DNA of 6,111 bases from an uncultured Chloroflexaceae bacterium (GCA_937141995.1 CAKZQX010000785.1:1-6111); one strand, 5' to 3'; shown: positions 1 through 6,003, counted from the stretch's first letter. The notes: generated by a model not told the origin, from the letters alone. Translations and numbers: made by a program.

Positions 1-2
1 TG

Positions 3-1985
3 GAGGGCGGCGCAACCGATGCATTGCACCGGTTGGCCCATATCGTGGGGTTGACCGCGCTGCGTACTTCGGTTGATGCCGGCGGCCGGCAAAGCCAGGA
101 TCTGATGGCCCGCCCGGTGATCTATGCCGGCAATAGCGATGCCCGTGATCAGGTAGTCGAGGCGCTTTCGGGCCGGGCCGAAACGCTGGTGGTGGATAAT
201 GTGCGTCCGTCGCTGACGCAGGAACGGCTGGAGCCGGCCCGCGAAGCGCTGAGTCGCCTGTACGACGAGCGTATCCTTACCCGTCTGCCCGGTCTCCCGA
301 CGCTGCGTCGCCTGTGCCATGTGCCGGTGACAACGGCCTGTAGCATGTCCGGTTTGATGACGCGCTTTATTGCTGAGCGGAATAGCCGCAGGGTGTTAAC
401 GCTGGATGTTGGCGCGGCCGGCAGCAGTGGCTTCTACGCCGGCCCCGGTACCTACACGCTGTCGATCCTGGGGGCGTGCGGTACCGCTTACGGCATTACC
501 ACGCTGCTCAAAGAGCGGGGCGTTGCCGCTATTGCCCGCTGGTTGCCCTTCCCAATCAGCGAAACCGATCTAACACACTGGTTGCTGAATAAGCTGCTGC
601 GTCCGCAGATGTTGCCCGCCAGCCGGGAAGATGTATTTATTGAGCAGGCCGTAACGCGCGAGGCGCTGGCGCTGGTGCTGGAAAAGCTCACCGATGAAGA
701 GCCTGACATGGACTACGACATGGTGATTGCGGGTGGCGGGGTGCTGGCCCATGTGCCACATCCCGGTATGGCAGCGTTGATGTTGCTGGATGTTCTCCAG
801 CCGACTACGGGGGAGAGTCTGCTGGCGCTCGATCTGCATCTCGATATTCTAGGGCTCTTGCCCGCCTGTGGGATGCTGGCAAAACTCAATCCCGAAGCGG
901 CGGTGACGCTCTTTGAACGCGATCTGCTGCGTAATGTGCCGCTGGCAACTTGTGTCGTACCATTGGGTGAGGGCAAGCCGGGTGAGGTGGCGGTTGAGGC
1001 CGAGTTGACCTCCCGGCGCGGCAAGTTGCGGCGCGTAACAGTGCGGCACGGGCAGATTGCCCGTCTGCGGCTGGATCAGAGCAGCACCGGGCAGTTAACG
1101 TTGCGGCCGGCGGCCAATGTCCGTATTGGGCAGAATGAGCCGGGGGCGGAAGTTCAGACTGATATTGCTGCTATTAAGGGGAGCGCGCTGGGTGTGGTCA
1201 TCGATGCGCGCGGGCGTCCGCTGCGCCTGCCGGAGGATGCTACGCAGCGTTGTGGACAGATCTGGGAGTGGTTGGTGGCGCTGGGTGCGGCGCAGGCTCC
1301 CAGTCCCTATGTTGATGTTGCTATCTCTGCCCCGGTTGTGGATGAACAGACCGGTGTGGCGCAGCCTGCACCGTGGCGCTCGACCAATGGTCGGGCCGGC
1401 GTGGTGGCTGAACCGACGCACCCCGATCATGCGCTGTCGCCGCAGCCGGAGCCGGTCGGCGCGGATATGTCGGAGATGCCCCCGGCGGATATGCCTGCCG
1501 CCCCGATGGTGGATCTGGAGCAGCCACAACCACCCGTTGCAGAAGAGACGACCGAAACGACGCGCTTTAAGCCGGGGACTCGCATCTCGCTGAGTGATCT
1601 GGCGGCGCAGGAGGAACAGCCACCCCCGCCGCAGCCGGTGGACTTGCCTGAACCGGCTGCAGGGACGACCATGGGGGAGGAAGAGGATAAGGTTCGACCG
1701 GGAACCCGTATCTCGCTGAGTGACCTGGCGGCGCAGGAGGAACAACCCGCCTCACCACAGCCGGTGGATTTGCCCGAACCGGCGGACGAAGTTACCACGG
1801 GTGAAGAAAAGGTCCGTCCAGGTAAACGTATTTCGTTGAGTGACCTGGCAGCGCAGGAGGGATCACCTCAGGCGCAAGCCTCGTCCAAACCGGAACCTGA
1901 ATCGGATGAACTGCAGAGTGATCTGGCGAAGCTGCGCCAGAGTGTTGAAGAGCCTAAACGCGGTTGGTTCCGCCGAAAGAAATAA
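3..1985 (+). CDS. MutL/GlmL-family protein, 5'-truncated by window edge
   Basis: The frame is open to the window edge. The codons before the TTG at 24 read EGGATDA, matching the family's GG(T)DGGAT motif, so the true start and the first ASKHA ATPase lobe lie upstream. MutL/GlmL proteins are associated with coenzyme B12-dependent carbon-skeleton mutases, probably as ATP-dependent chaperones or reactivators. Family signatures visible here are PVIYAGN (about 111-131), VVDNVRP (about 192-212), a second lobe with TLDVGAAGSSG (399-431), IARWLPFPI and EQAVTREAL. Where relatives usually have D-I/V-G-G-A-T-T-D, this protein has DVGAAGSSG, so nucleotide binding by this lobe may be weakened or lost. After about 1320 the sequence becomes Pro/Glu-rich and low-complexity, with three PGxRISLSDLAAQE units, then a basic end (KRGWFRRKK). 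No mutase subunit is in view. Membership is well supported; substrate and activity are not. Confidence 0.82.
   Translation, partial: EGGATDALHRLAHIVGLTALRTSVDAGGRQSQDLMARPVIYAGNSDARDQVVEALSGRAETLVVDNVRPSLTQERLEPAREALSRLYDERILTRLPGLPTLRRLCHVPVTTACSMSGLMTRFIAERNSRRVLTLDVGAAGSSGFYAGPGTYTLSILGACGTAYGITTLLKERGVAAIARWLPFPISETDLTHWLLNKLLRPQMLPASREDVFIEQAVTREALALVLEKLTDEEPDMDYDMVIAGGGVLAHVPHPGMAALMLLDVLQPTTGESLLALDLHLDILGLLPACGMLAKLNPEAAVTLFERDLLRNVPLATCVVPLGEGKPGEVAVEAELTSRRGKLRRVTVRHGQIARLRLDQSSTGQLTLRPAANVRIGQNEPGAEVQTDIAAIKGSALGVVIDARGRPLRLPEDATQRCGQIWEWLVALGAAQAPSPYVDVAISAPVVDEQTGVAQPAPWRSTNGRAGVVAEPTHPDHALSPQPEPVGADMSEMPPADMPAAPMVDLEQPQPPVAEETTETTRFKPGTRISLSDLAAQEEQPPPPQPVDLPEPAAGTTMGEEEDKVRPGTRISLSDLAAQEEQPASPQPVDLPEPADEVTTGEEKVRPGKRISLSDLAAQEGSPQAQASSKPEPESDELQSDLAKLRQSVEEPKRGWFRRKK
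1572..1862 (+). repeat. In-frame tandem repeats encoding PGxRISLSDLAAQE
   Basis: Units begin at 1572, 1698 and 1818, giving spacings of 126 and 120 bp (42 and 40 codons). Each starts PG(T/T/K)RISLSDLAAQE. The first two continue into a linker ending PQPVDLPEPA; the third diverges after AQEG. The spacing is a whole number of codons and the peptide is better kept than the wobble bases, so this is a coding repeat under protein-level constraint. It lies in the Pro/Glu-rich tail of the MutL-like protein. Confidence 0.9.
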
Positions 1986-2034
1986 GCAGTGTAATTCCTT
2001 CTATTCAATACAATTATTTCTGCCACACCGCAAT

Positions 2035-2064
2035 GCCCCGGCGCACTCTGCGCCGGGGCGTTTT
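2035..2064 (+). terminator. Intrinsic terminator of the MutL-like gene
   Basis: A perfect 11-bp GC-rich stem (GCCCCGGCGCA, loop CTC, TGCGCCGGGGC) is followed by G and TTTT. It begins about 50 bases after the stop codon at 1985. On the opposite strand the hairpin is not followed by a T run, so it should act only on plus-strand transcription. Confidence 0.9.
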
Positions 2065-2084
2065 ATAACCGCGTGAAAGTAATG

Positions 2085-2188
2085 ACAGGAGTTACGCAGT
2101 AGGGATTTGGACCACGAAGCTACTGCCGGTGAATCTGGCTTCCATCGGGTCAAATGTCCGGTTTGCATGTCAACTGCGTAACGCGTGT
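2085..2188 (-). repeat. Short, hairpin-less copy of the intergenic palindromic repeat
   Basis: The ends are 16-base inverted repeats agreeing at 14 positions: ACAGGAGTTACGCAGT at 2085-2100 and the complement of ACACGCGTTACGCAGT at 2173-2188. Read on the minus strand, it matches the left part of the copies at 4146 and 4346 (ACACG.GTTACG, ATGCAA.CCGG, ACCCGATGGAAG, then a CGGCAG-like block), but it goes straight to the end repeat without the long central hairpin. It fills most of the gap between the plus-strand terminator and the stop codon at 2211. No convincing target duplication flanks it. Confidence 0.7.
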
Positions 2189-2210
2189 AAATCAAATGGC
2201 GCGATAGCAC

Positions 2211-2957
2211 TCACGCCTTCACCGCGTAGCGCTCCGTGATCAGCGCCTGTATCCGGTTGCGGCTGTCTGTCGCGGTAACATCCGCCTCCTGCTCAATCTG
2301 CGCTACGGCATCGGCCAGTTCGGCATCCGCAACGACATAGCGAAACCAGTTGCTATAGTCGCCCCGATGGAGATGGTAGATCCAGGTGGTGTCGTCAATT
2401 ACCGTGCTCTGCCGCATAAAATCGGTCAGGTTGTGGATAGTGTGACGTACCTGATTCTCAGGTCCGGTGAAGTAAAAGCTGGATTCCGGTCCCACGGCAA
2501 CGATGTCTTCGCGGCGGGGTGGTGATGGGGGACTAACCGCAACTGCGGTCGCGCTGTCCACCGCGCCGTTGGTGACAGTTGTTGTGGCTGCTACCGGCAT
2601 TTCCACGGGAGATTCGCCTGGTAACTCCACCTGCGAACCATTGCCATTAGTCACAGGTTGGCTGTCCGACGGGGTATGTTGTCGGGCATACAGCGGGTTC
2701 GCCGGTAGCAGCATTGTCTGTCGATCATAGCCACTGACCTGGCTTATACTGAAGGCATTCTCCAGGAGTGTCTGCAACAGGTATGTATTGGTTTTAAGCA
2801 GCGCAGTGGTTGTATAAACCCCCATCCCCAGCATATGCAGCCCGGTGATGTTGCTCATCTGGAACAGATCATACCAGGCCTGCATGGCTTCGCTGGTCTG
2901 CTTCGTCAGGGTACACCATGTATCCGGTTGCTGCTCGATCGGCTGGTGCTCAGGCAT
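2211..2957 (-). CDS. Uncharacterised protein with DUF5752-like C-terminal domain
   Basis: The protein has 248 residues if started at the ATG whose first base is 2957. That ATG is preceded at 8 nt by AAGGAG; the GTG 30 bases further upstream has no comparable site. Three parts are visible. Residues about 10-65 are helical and amphipathic (AWYDLFQMSNITGLHML onward), vaguely phasin-like. Residues about 75-150 form a Pro/Ser/Thr/Val-rich, probably disordered linker. The last ~85 residues (from SFYFTGPE) contain IYHLHRGDYSNWFRYV and a following ELADAVAQIE, resembling the H-x-x-RGDF-x-x-W and D-x-ELA pattern I associate with DUF5752 proteins. There is no signal peptide or membrane segment, so it is probably cytoplasmic. 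The function is unknown; a granule- or polymer-associated role is only a guess from the N-terminal helices. It is separated from the upstream cyclophilin gene by a terminator and probably has its own promoter. Confidence 0.75.
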   Translation of the reverse strand: MPEHQPIEQQPDTWCTLTKQTSEAMQAWYDLFQMSNITGLHMLGMGVYTTTALLKTNTYLLQTLLENAFSISQVSGYDRQTMLLPANPLYARQHTPSDSQPVTNGNGSQVELPGESPVEMPVAATTTVTNGAVDSATAVAVSPPSPPRREDIVAVGPESSFYFTGPENQVRHTIHNLTDFMRQSTVIDDTTWIYHLHRGDYSNWFRYVVADAELADAVAQIEQEADVTATDSRNRIQALITERYAVKA

Positions 2958-2965
2958 ATGGTTAA

Positions 2966-2971
2966 CTCCTT
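2966..2971 (-). promoter_or_regulatory. Shine-Dalgarno that decides the start at 2957
   Basis: On the minus strand AAAGGAGTT precedes ATG, with 8 nt between AAGGAG and the start codon. It lies inside the longer possible reading frame that opens at a GTG at 2987, so the annotated start should be the internal ATG rather than the most upstream start. Confidence 0.8.
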
Positions 2972-2987
2972 TCGCTGGTCTTTGCAC

Positions 2988-3137
2988 GATATGGGTCTGA
3001 ATAAGAGTGTACCATACCTCAGCCCGCCTGCGGTTATGACATTAGCAAACTGCTCGCTCCTCAACCGGAAAAAGCCGTGTTGCCGGATGCCCGGCCCATC
3101 CGTTTGTGGAGATCGTCTGATCTCGGTAATTATAACA
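2988..3137 (-). other. Gap with probable promoter of the DUF5752-like gene
   Basis: This 150-base stretch separates the terminator at 3138-3180 from the DUF5752-like gene. The best -10-like hexamer on the minus strand is TATGGT (plus coordinates 3011-3016), about 55 bases upstream of the ATG, but no good -35 hexamer lies 16-18 bases further out. A 6-bp inverted repeat, GAGATC-GTCT-GATCTC, lies at 3109-3124. It could be a small operator or chance. No open frame with coding character is seen. Confidence 0.3.
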
Positions 3138-3180
3138 ACGGTCCGGGAGGCAATCTATTGCAGATTGCCTCCCGGACCGT
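3138..3180 (-). terminator. Terminator hairpin of the cyclophilin gene
   Basis: A perfect 19-bp inverted repeat (arms 3138-3156 and 3162-3180) has a 5-nt loop. On the minus strand it is followed by TTGTTATAATTAC, a loose T-rich tail. The plus-strand exit (GAAGCAGG) is not T-rich, so it most likely ends transcription of the cyclophilin gene, whose stop codon is 78 bases before the hairpin. A smaller 7-bp hairpin (ACGCGAT...ATCGCGT, 3211-3231) lies between stop and terminator. Confidence 0.8.
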
Positions 3181-3257
3181 GAAGCAGGATAACCGATAAC
3201 CCCGGCATGAACGCGATGGTTAGTATCGCGTCGTTTGTCATCGCCGGCGAACGCGGC

Positions 3258-4001
3258 TTATCCTTCGGTCTCAGTAATAGTGACCTCAACAATTTCTTCG
3301 CCGGGCTCGGTAGCCATAGCCGGGTCCCGCAGCGGGATGTTGTTGACAATCTCCTGGCCCTCAAGGACCTCACCAAAGATGGTGTATTGTCCGTTCAGCC
3401 AGGGGGCCGGCGCGGTGGTAATAAAGAACTGTGATCCGGCGCTGTTAGGGTCGGCCGAACGGGCCATCGCCACCATACCGGGACGGTCAAACCGTAGTTC
3501 ATTAGAAAACTCGGCGGGAATGCTATAGCCGGGTCCACCCGTGCCGGTACCGGCCGGGTCGCCACCCTGGGCCATAAAGTCGGCAATAACTCGATGCCAG
3601 GTCAGCCCGTTGTAGAAGTCGTTCCGGGCCAGAAAGACAAAGTTATTGACGGTCTGCGGCGCGACATCCGGGAACAGCTTGATCTGAATATCCCCGCGTG
3701 GTGTAGTAATCGTCGCGGTATACTCATGCTCCGGATTAATGGTCATTGGGGGTGGTGCATCATACGTTCGCACGATAGCTTGCTCCTCTGCTTCTCCCTC
3801 AGCGGCAACAACATCCTCATCCGCTCCAACTTCTCCATGAGCCGGTTCGTCGGCTGCTGTGCTGTCCGGCTGCATCATTTCAGCCCGGTTGATCAATAGC
3901 CAGGCGAGTGCGATAACGACAGCCAGCACAACCAGCATTGAGGCGATACCGCCAGGTGAGAGCGATGGTTTCTGTTCCTGTGCTTCTTTGGCCTGACTCA
4001 C
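3258..4001 (-). CDS. Membrane-anchored cyclophilin-type peptidyl-prolyl isomerase
   Basis: The protein has 247 residues with a GTG start; AGAGGG lies a few bases upstream. Residues 1-18 are polar, 19-37 form one hydrophobic segment (SMLVVLAVVIALAWLLI), and 38-90 are an acidic Ala/Glu/Asp-rich linker. The cyclophilin domain fills about 91-245. Against human cyclophilin A, the catalytic Arg55 is present (R137 in TWHRVIADFMAQGGD). The substrate-pocket residues Phe60, Met61 and Gln63 correspond to F142, M143 and Q145. SQFFI is at 190-194. Trp121 is conserved (W201 in PWLNGQYTIFG), while His126 is Tyr (Y206). The enzyme should catalyse cis-trans isomerisation of X-Pro bonds. The short N-terminus without basic or Cys-lipobox features suggests a signal anchor with the domain outside the membrane, acting on exported proteins; the topology is inferred. 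It has its own promoter and terminator. Confidence 0.95.
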   Translation of the reverse strand: MSQAKEAQEQKPSLSPGGIASMLVVLAVVIALAWLLINRAEMMQPDSTAADEPAHGEVGADEDVVAAEGEAEEQAIVRTYDAPPPMTINPEHEYTATITTPRGDIQIKLFPDVAPQTVNNFVFLARNDFYNGLTWHRVIADFMAQGGDPAGTGTGGPGYSIPAEFSNELRFDRPGMVAMARSADPNSAGSQFFITTAPAPWLNGQYTIFGEVLEGQEIVNNIPLRDPAMATEPGEEIVEVTITETEG

Positions 4002-4045
4002 GCTAATCCCTCTTTCATCTACACAACCTTCATCTCCAGCAGCGT

Positions 4046-4051
4046 ATTATA
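4046..4051 (-). promoter_or_regulatory. -10 box of the cyclophilin gene
   Basis: The minus strand reads a perfect TATAAT 44 bases upstream of the GTG start, implying a leader of roughly 35-40 nt. No hexamer close to TTGACA sits at the expected distance (the nearest is TTCCAT with a 16-bp spacer), so the call rests on the -10 box and position. The adjacent repeat copy starts about 95 bases further upstream. Confidence 0.6.
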
Positions 4052-4145
4052 GCATGAAGCGGCGCACATGGAAGACCGATTTAGCGGAAAAGACCGCTGA
4101 ACGGCAGTATCTACATAAGAGCGTATGTCCCGGTATCTTTCACAT

Positions 4146-4340
4146 ACACGAGTTACGCGGTTGCTATGCAACCCGGGCGTTTCACTCGATGAAAGCCCGA
4201 TTTGCCTGCGGCAGCGGTGCGTTTTTATCTTTTGCACAAAAATGTTGCACACCGTGCAACATTTTTGTGCAAAAGCATGGAATCTTCGGCCCTGCCGGAG
4301 GCGAGATTGCCGTTTAGGTTCGTGATCCCGTAACTCGTGT
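4146..4340 (+). repeat. Intergenic palindromic repeat, full copy A (195 bp)
   Basis: This is the clearest complete copy. It begins ACACGAGTTACG and ends with the exact inverse CGTAACTCGTGT, and it is bounded on both sides by CACAT (4141-4145 and 4341-4345). Internal parts in order are: a left block with a small imperfect hairpin (GGGCGTTTCA...TGAAAGCCC), GCCTGCGGCAGC, the long hairpin at 4229-4275, GCCCTGCCGGAGGCGA at 4289-4304, and the end repeat. There is no coding content: short frames across it match no pattern I recognise. Confidence 0.85.
4229..4275. repeat. Long perfect hairpin in repeat copy A
   Basis: The arms 4229-4250 and 4254-4275 are perfectly complementary over 22 bp around a 3-nt loop (ACC). 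Each arm holds TTGCAC twice, around an A run. Neither strand has a T run after the stem, so it is not a standard intrinsic terminator. Confidence 0.95.
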
Positions 4341-4359
4341 CACATACACGAGTTACGGG
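4327..4359. repeat. Junction palindrome between repeat copies A and B
   Basis: The right end of copy A (CCCGTAACTCGTGT, 4327-4340) and the left end of copy B (ACACGAGTTACGGG, 4346-4359) are exact inverse complements over 14 bases, separated by CACAT. The palindrome arises because two copies abut in the same orientation. Confidence 0.95.
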
Positions 4360-4597
4360 GTTGTCATACAACCCGGGTGTTTCACCCGATGGAAGTCCGA
4401 TGCGCCTGCGGCAGCATGGTACGTTTTATGCTTTATGCACAAAAAATTTATTTGTGAATTTTTTGTGCATAAAGCTCAGGTTTCTTCCGCTGTCAGAGGC
4501 TGAAATACCTTGTCGGATCAGGGACTGTGTAAGTGCTATCAAATACGGACGGCTTGACGCGCGTCTATTTGCAAGGAATTACCCGTAACCCGTAACC
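4346..4597 (+). repeat. Intergenic palindromic repeat, copy B (about 250 bp)
   Basis: It begins exactly 200 bases after copy A, and 60 of the first 70 bases are identical. It has the same order of parts: left block, GCCTGCGGCAGC, a long hairpin at 4430-4475, then a diverged right block (CTGTCAGAGGCTG and CGGATCAGGGAC). Its right part is longer than in copy A and includes a small hairpin near 4541-4570. The right boundary is less certain: two overlapping CCCGTAAC motifs at 4582-4596 are the best candidate for the end repeat. They sit immediately next to the stop codon of the Band 7 gene, so this copy forms the start of that gene's 3' untranslated region. Confidence 0.75.
4430..4475. repeat. 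Long hairpin in repeat copy B
   Basis: The arms 4430-4448 and 4457-4475 are perfectly complementary over 19 bp. One A-T pair and one G-T wobble can extend the stem inward around a TTTG loop. The arm sequence differs from copy A (GCTTTATGCAC against CTTTTGCAC, and AAAAAATT against AAAAATGTT), yet pairing is fully kept. As RNA on the minus strand it would lie in the 3' untranslated region of the Band 7 transcript. Confidence 0.95.
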
Positions 4598-5746
4598 TCA
4601 CTTACCAACCGCACGTTCCTGTTGCGGGTGCTGGGGTTTCTTCATTCCGGTAAACAACTCGACCCGTCGGTACTTCTCGTTCATCTCCTCCAGCGCATTC
4701 AGCACGATCTGCTCGATATCTTCGGGCGCAAGGTTGACGCCCTGATCCTGGATGGCTTTGATCCAACTGGCAATCGCGTGGGCCTGAACCTGCGCCTGAG
4801 CTTTGCCCATCATTTCGATCTTCTGGGCTTCGATCCGCGCGGCGCGTTCGGCATCTTCGATCTCGCGCTTGATGGCATATTCACGCTTGCTGCGCTTGAT
4901 CTGCTCCGGATCAAGTGTCACGGAGGGGATTTCGAGGAAGTGAACGGTGATGCCCCAGTGCTGTCCTGAATCGCGCAGGCGGGTTTCTACTTCATTGGCA
5001 AGTTTACTGCGCTCGTTACTGCCATCAACGGCCCGGTTGATATGTTCATAGACTGCCGACCGCAGCAGGCCATCAATAACCTCGCGGATCTGCCGATCCA
5101 GCAGGTGCTCCCAGAAGGCGGTGCGTAGCATTGCGCGCTCCGGGCTCTGCTCCGTTTCGGTCGCCATCTGCTCAATTAGCCGGGCCCGGTTCGGCAGGTT
5201 GGCCAGTAGTTTCAGCGGTAGACGGATCTGGTACCCTACTTCCAGCGAGACTCCATTGATATTTTGCAATGAGCGTGTGTTAAGATGCTCAACAGTAAAA
5301 CTACTCGACAACTCGTAGGTGGGCATGGTGGCAATATGCCGCTCAAAGGAGGGCAGCGGCGGAATAATGCGCGCCGGTCCTTCGCGCAGTCGGATACCGT
5401 TGGGGTGCCGGATGACCATCACGGTACCGCTGGGGATGTCGATAGTATTATTCCAGGCCCACGACAGGGCGGCATAGAGCAGTAATATCCAGATCAGCGG
5501 TATGACCACTGCGCCGGTTGCGCCCCAACCGGCTTCACCAATCAGCCCCGCCGCCGCAATTGAAAGCAGCAGGGAGAGGCTTCCCAACAGCAAAACCTCG
5601 CGCTGTTTACCCAGGAAGGCCAGACCCGCGCCAACTGCCAGAATAATAACGCCAATTGCCAGCAGCAGGGCGGTTGGCTGAGCGATATACATGATTGCCA
5701 GGGAACCAAATAGGAGTACAAGTGATGCAACGGCGATAGTGCGCAT
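4598..5746 (-). CDS. SPFH/Band 7 domain membrane protein
   Basis: The protein has 382 residues. The ATG start has an AAGGAGGT four bases upstream. Four hydrophobic segments lie at about 4-20, 25-45, 50-69 and 75-97. An SPFH/Band 7 (prohibitin, stomatin, flotillin) domain runs from about 101 to 280 (IDIPSGTVMVIRHPNG at its start, GITVHFLEIPSVTLDPEQI near its end). A charged helical coiled-coil stretch (EQIKRSKREYAIKREIEDAERAARIEAQKIEM) covers about 281-313, followed by a helical tail. The order and the Ala/Glu/Arg-rich helix after the domain are typical of the superfamily, which oligomerises at membranes and organises microdomains or regulates membrane proteases. The multi-span N-terminus differs from the single hairpin or anchor of classical stomatins and flotillins. 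No NfeD-like partner or protease gene is adjacent. The specific role is unknown. Confidence 0.88.
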   Translation of the reverse strand: MRTIAVASLVLLFGSLAIMYIAQPTALLLAIGVIILAVGAGLAFLGKQREVLLLGSLSLLLSIAAAGLIGEAGWGATGAVVIPLIWILLLYAALSWAWNNTIDIPSGTVMVIRHPNGIRLREGPARIIPPLPSFERHIATMPTYELSSSFTVEHLNTRSLQNINGVSLEVGYQIRLPLKLLANLPNRARLIEQMATETEQSPERAMLRTAFWEHLLDRQIREVIDGLLRSAVYEHINRAVDGSNERSKLANEVETRLRDSGQHWGITVHFLEIPSVTLDPEQIKRSKREYAIKREIEDAERAARIEAQKIEMMGKAQAQVQAHAIASWIKAIQDQGVNLAPEDIEQIVLNALEEMNEKYRRVELFTGMKKPQHPQQERAVGK

Positions 5747-5818
5747 ACGAACCTCCTTCGTTTAACTCGGCATGCGTTGCTGTTTACTGCAAAAACCGAT
5801 CCACCCCTGCGATGCACG

Positions 5819-5845
5819 ATAGCAAAAGGGTATCAGTGTAGTCAA
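5819..5845 (-). promoter_or_regulatory. Possible promoter of the Band 7 gene
   Basis: On the minus strand TTGACT (5840-5845) lies 15 bases before TGCTAT (5819-5824). The -35 is good, but the -10 is weak and the spacing is short of the usual 17. It lies about 75 bases upstream of the ATG and just inside the edge of the repeat region beginning near 5871. Confidence 0.35.
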
Positions 5846-5870
5846 CCATCCGGGAATGTGCTGTAATCGG

Positions 5871-5914
5871 TCAGGTGTTATACGATGGGCGTTTCACCCG
5901 GCATGAAAATCCCA
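5871..5914 (+). repeat. Fragment of the intergenic palindromic repeat
   Basis: About 44 bases resemble the left block of copies A and B (GTTATAC..., GGGCGTTTCACCCG, then GAAAATCC). It forms the same small hairpin: TGGGCGTTTCA at 5886-5896 against TGAAAATCCCA at 5904-5914. It stops where a longer copy begins, so it looks like the remnant of a copy interrupted by or fused to the next one. Confidence 0.5.
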
Positions 5915-6003
5915 CGCGTGATGTGGTGGGCATGCACCCCGGATATCTCTTTCTATGAAAACGGTCTGCGCCTGCGGTAGCATGGTCTTTTTCATAAATA
6001 ACA
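5914..6003 (+). repeat. Truncated plus-strand repeat copy
   Basis: The sequence from ACGCGTGATG onward lines up with the left part of copies A and B: GTGGTGGGCATGCACCCCGG against GCGGTTGCTATGCAACCCGG, then ATGAAAACGG and GCGCCTGCGGTAGCATGG. It carries the beginning of the hairpin arm region (CTTTTTCATAAATAACAG) but no matching second arm. It ends where an opposite-strand copy begins. Confidence 0.6.

Noticed and set aside
24..26. TTG at 24 as the start of the MutL-like gene
   Set aside because: The frame stays open to the window edge, and the codons upstream encode the conserved GGAT motif, so the gene begins outside the window.
1095..1745. Long open frame (216 codons) antisense to the MutL-like gene
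   Set aside because: Its product is Arg/His-rich and patternless, and it lies opposite a clearly coding frame with family motifs. Long antisense frames are expected at this GC content.
3024..3033. CGCCTGCGGT, a 10-base match to the repeat's left block, in the gap before the DUF5752-like gene
   Set aside because: The match does not extend into neighbouring repeat sequence, so it is too short to call a remnant.
4229..4475. Long repeat hairpins as ordinary intrinsic terminators
   Set aside because: The stems are A/T-rich inside and no T run follows on either strand. They may still affect transcript ends, but they do not fit the standard model.
4054..4588. Open frames of 66-87 codons inside repeat copies A and B
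   Set aside because: They run through hairpins and end repeats. Similar peptides arise only because the DNA repeats; there is no convincing ribosome binding site, and the pairing is conserved rather than the reading frame.
4141..4597. CRISPR array or simple tandem array
   Set aside because: There are only two same-direction copies about 200 bp long, with homologous rather than unique interiors and no short repeat-spacer rhythm.
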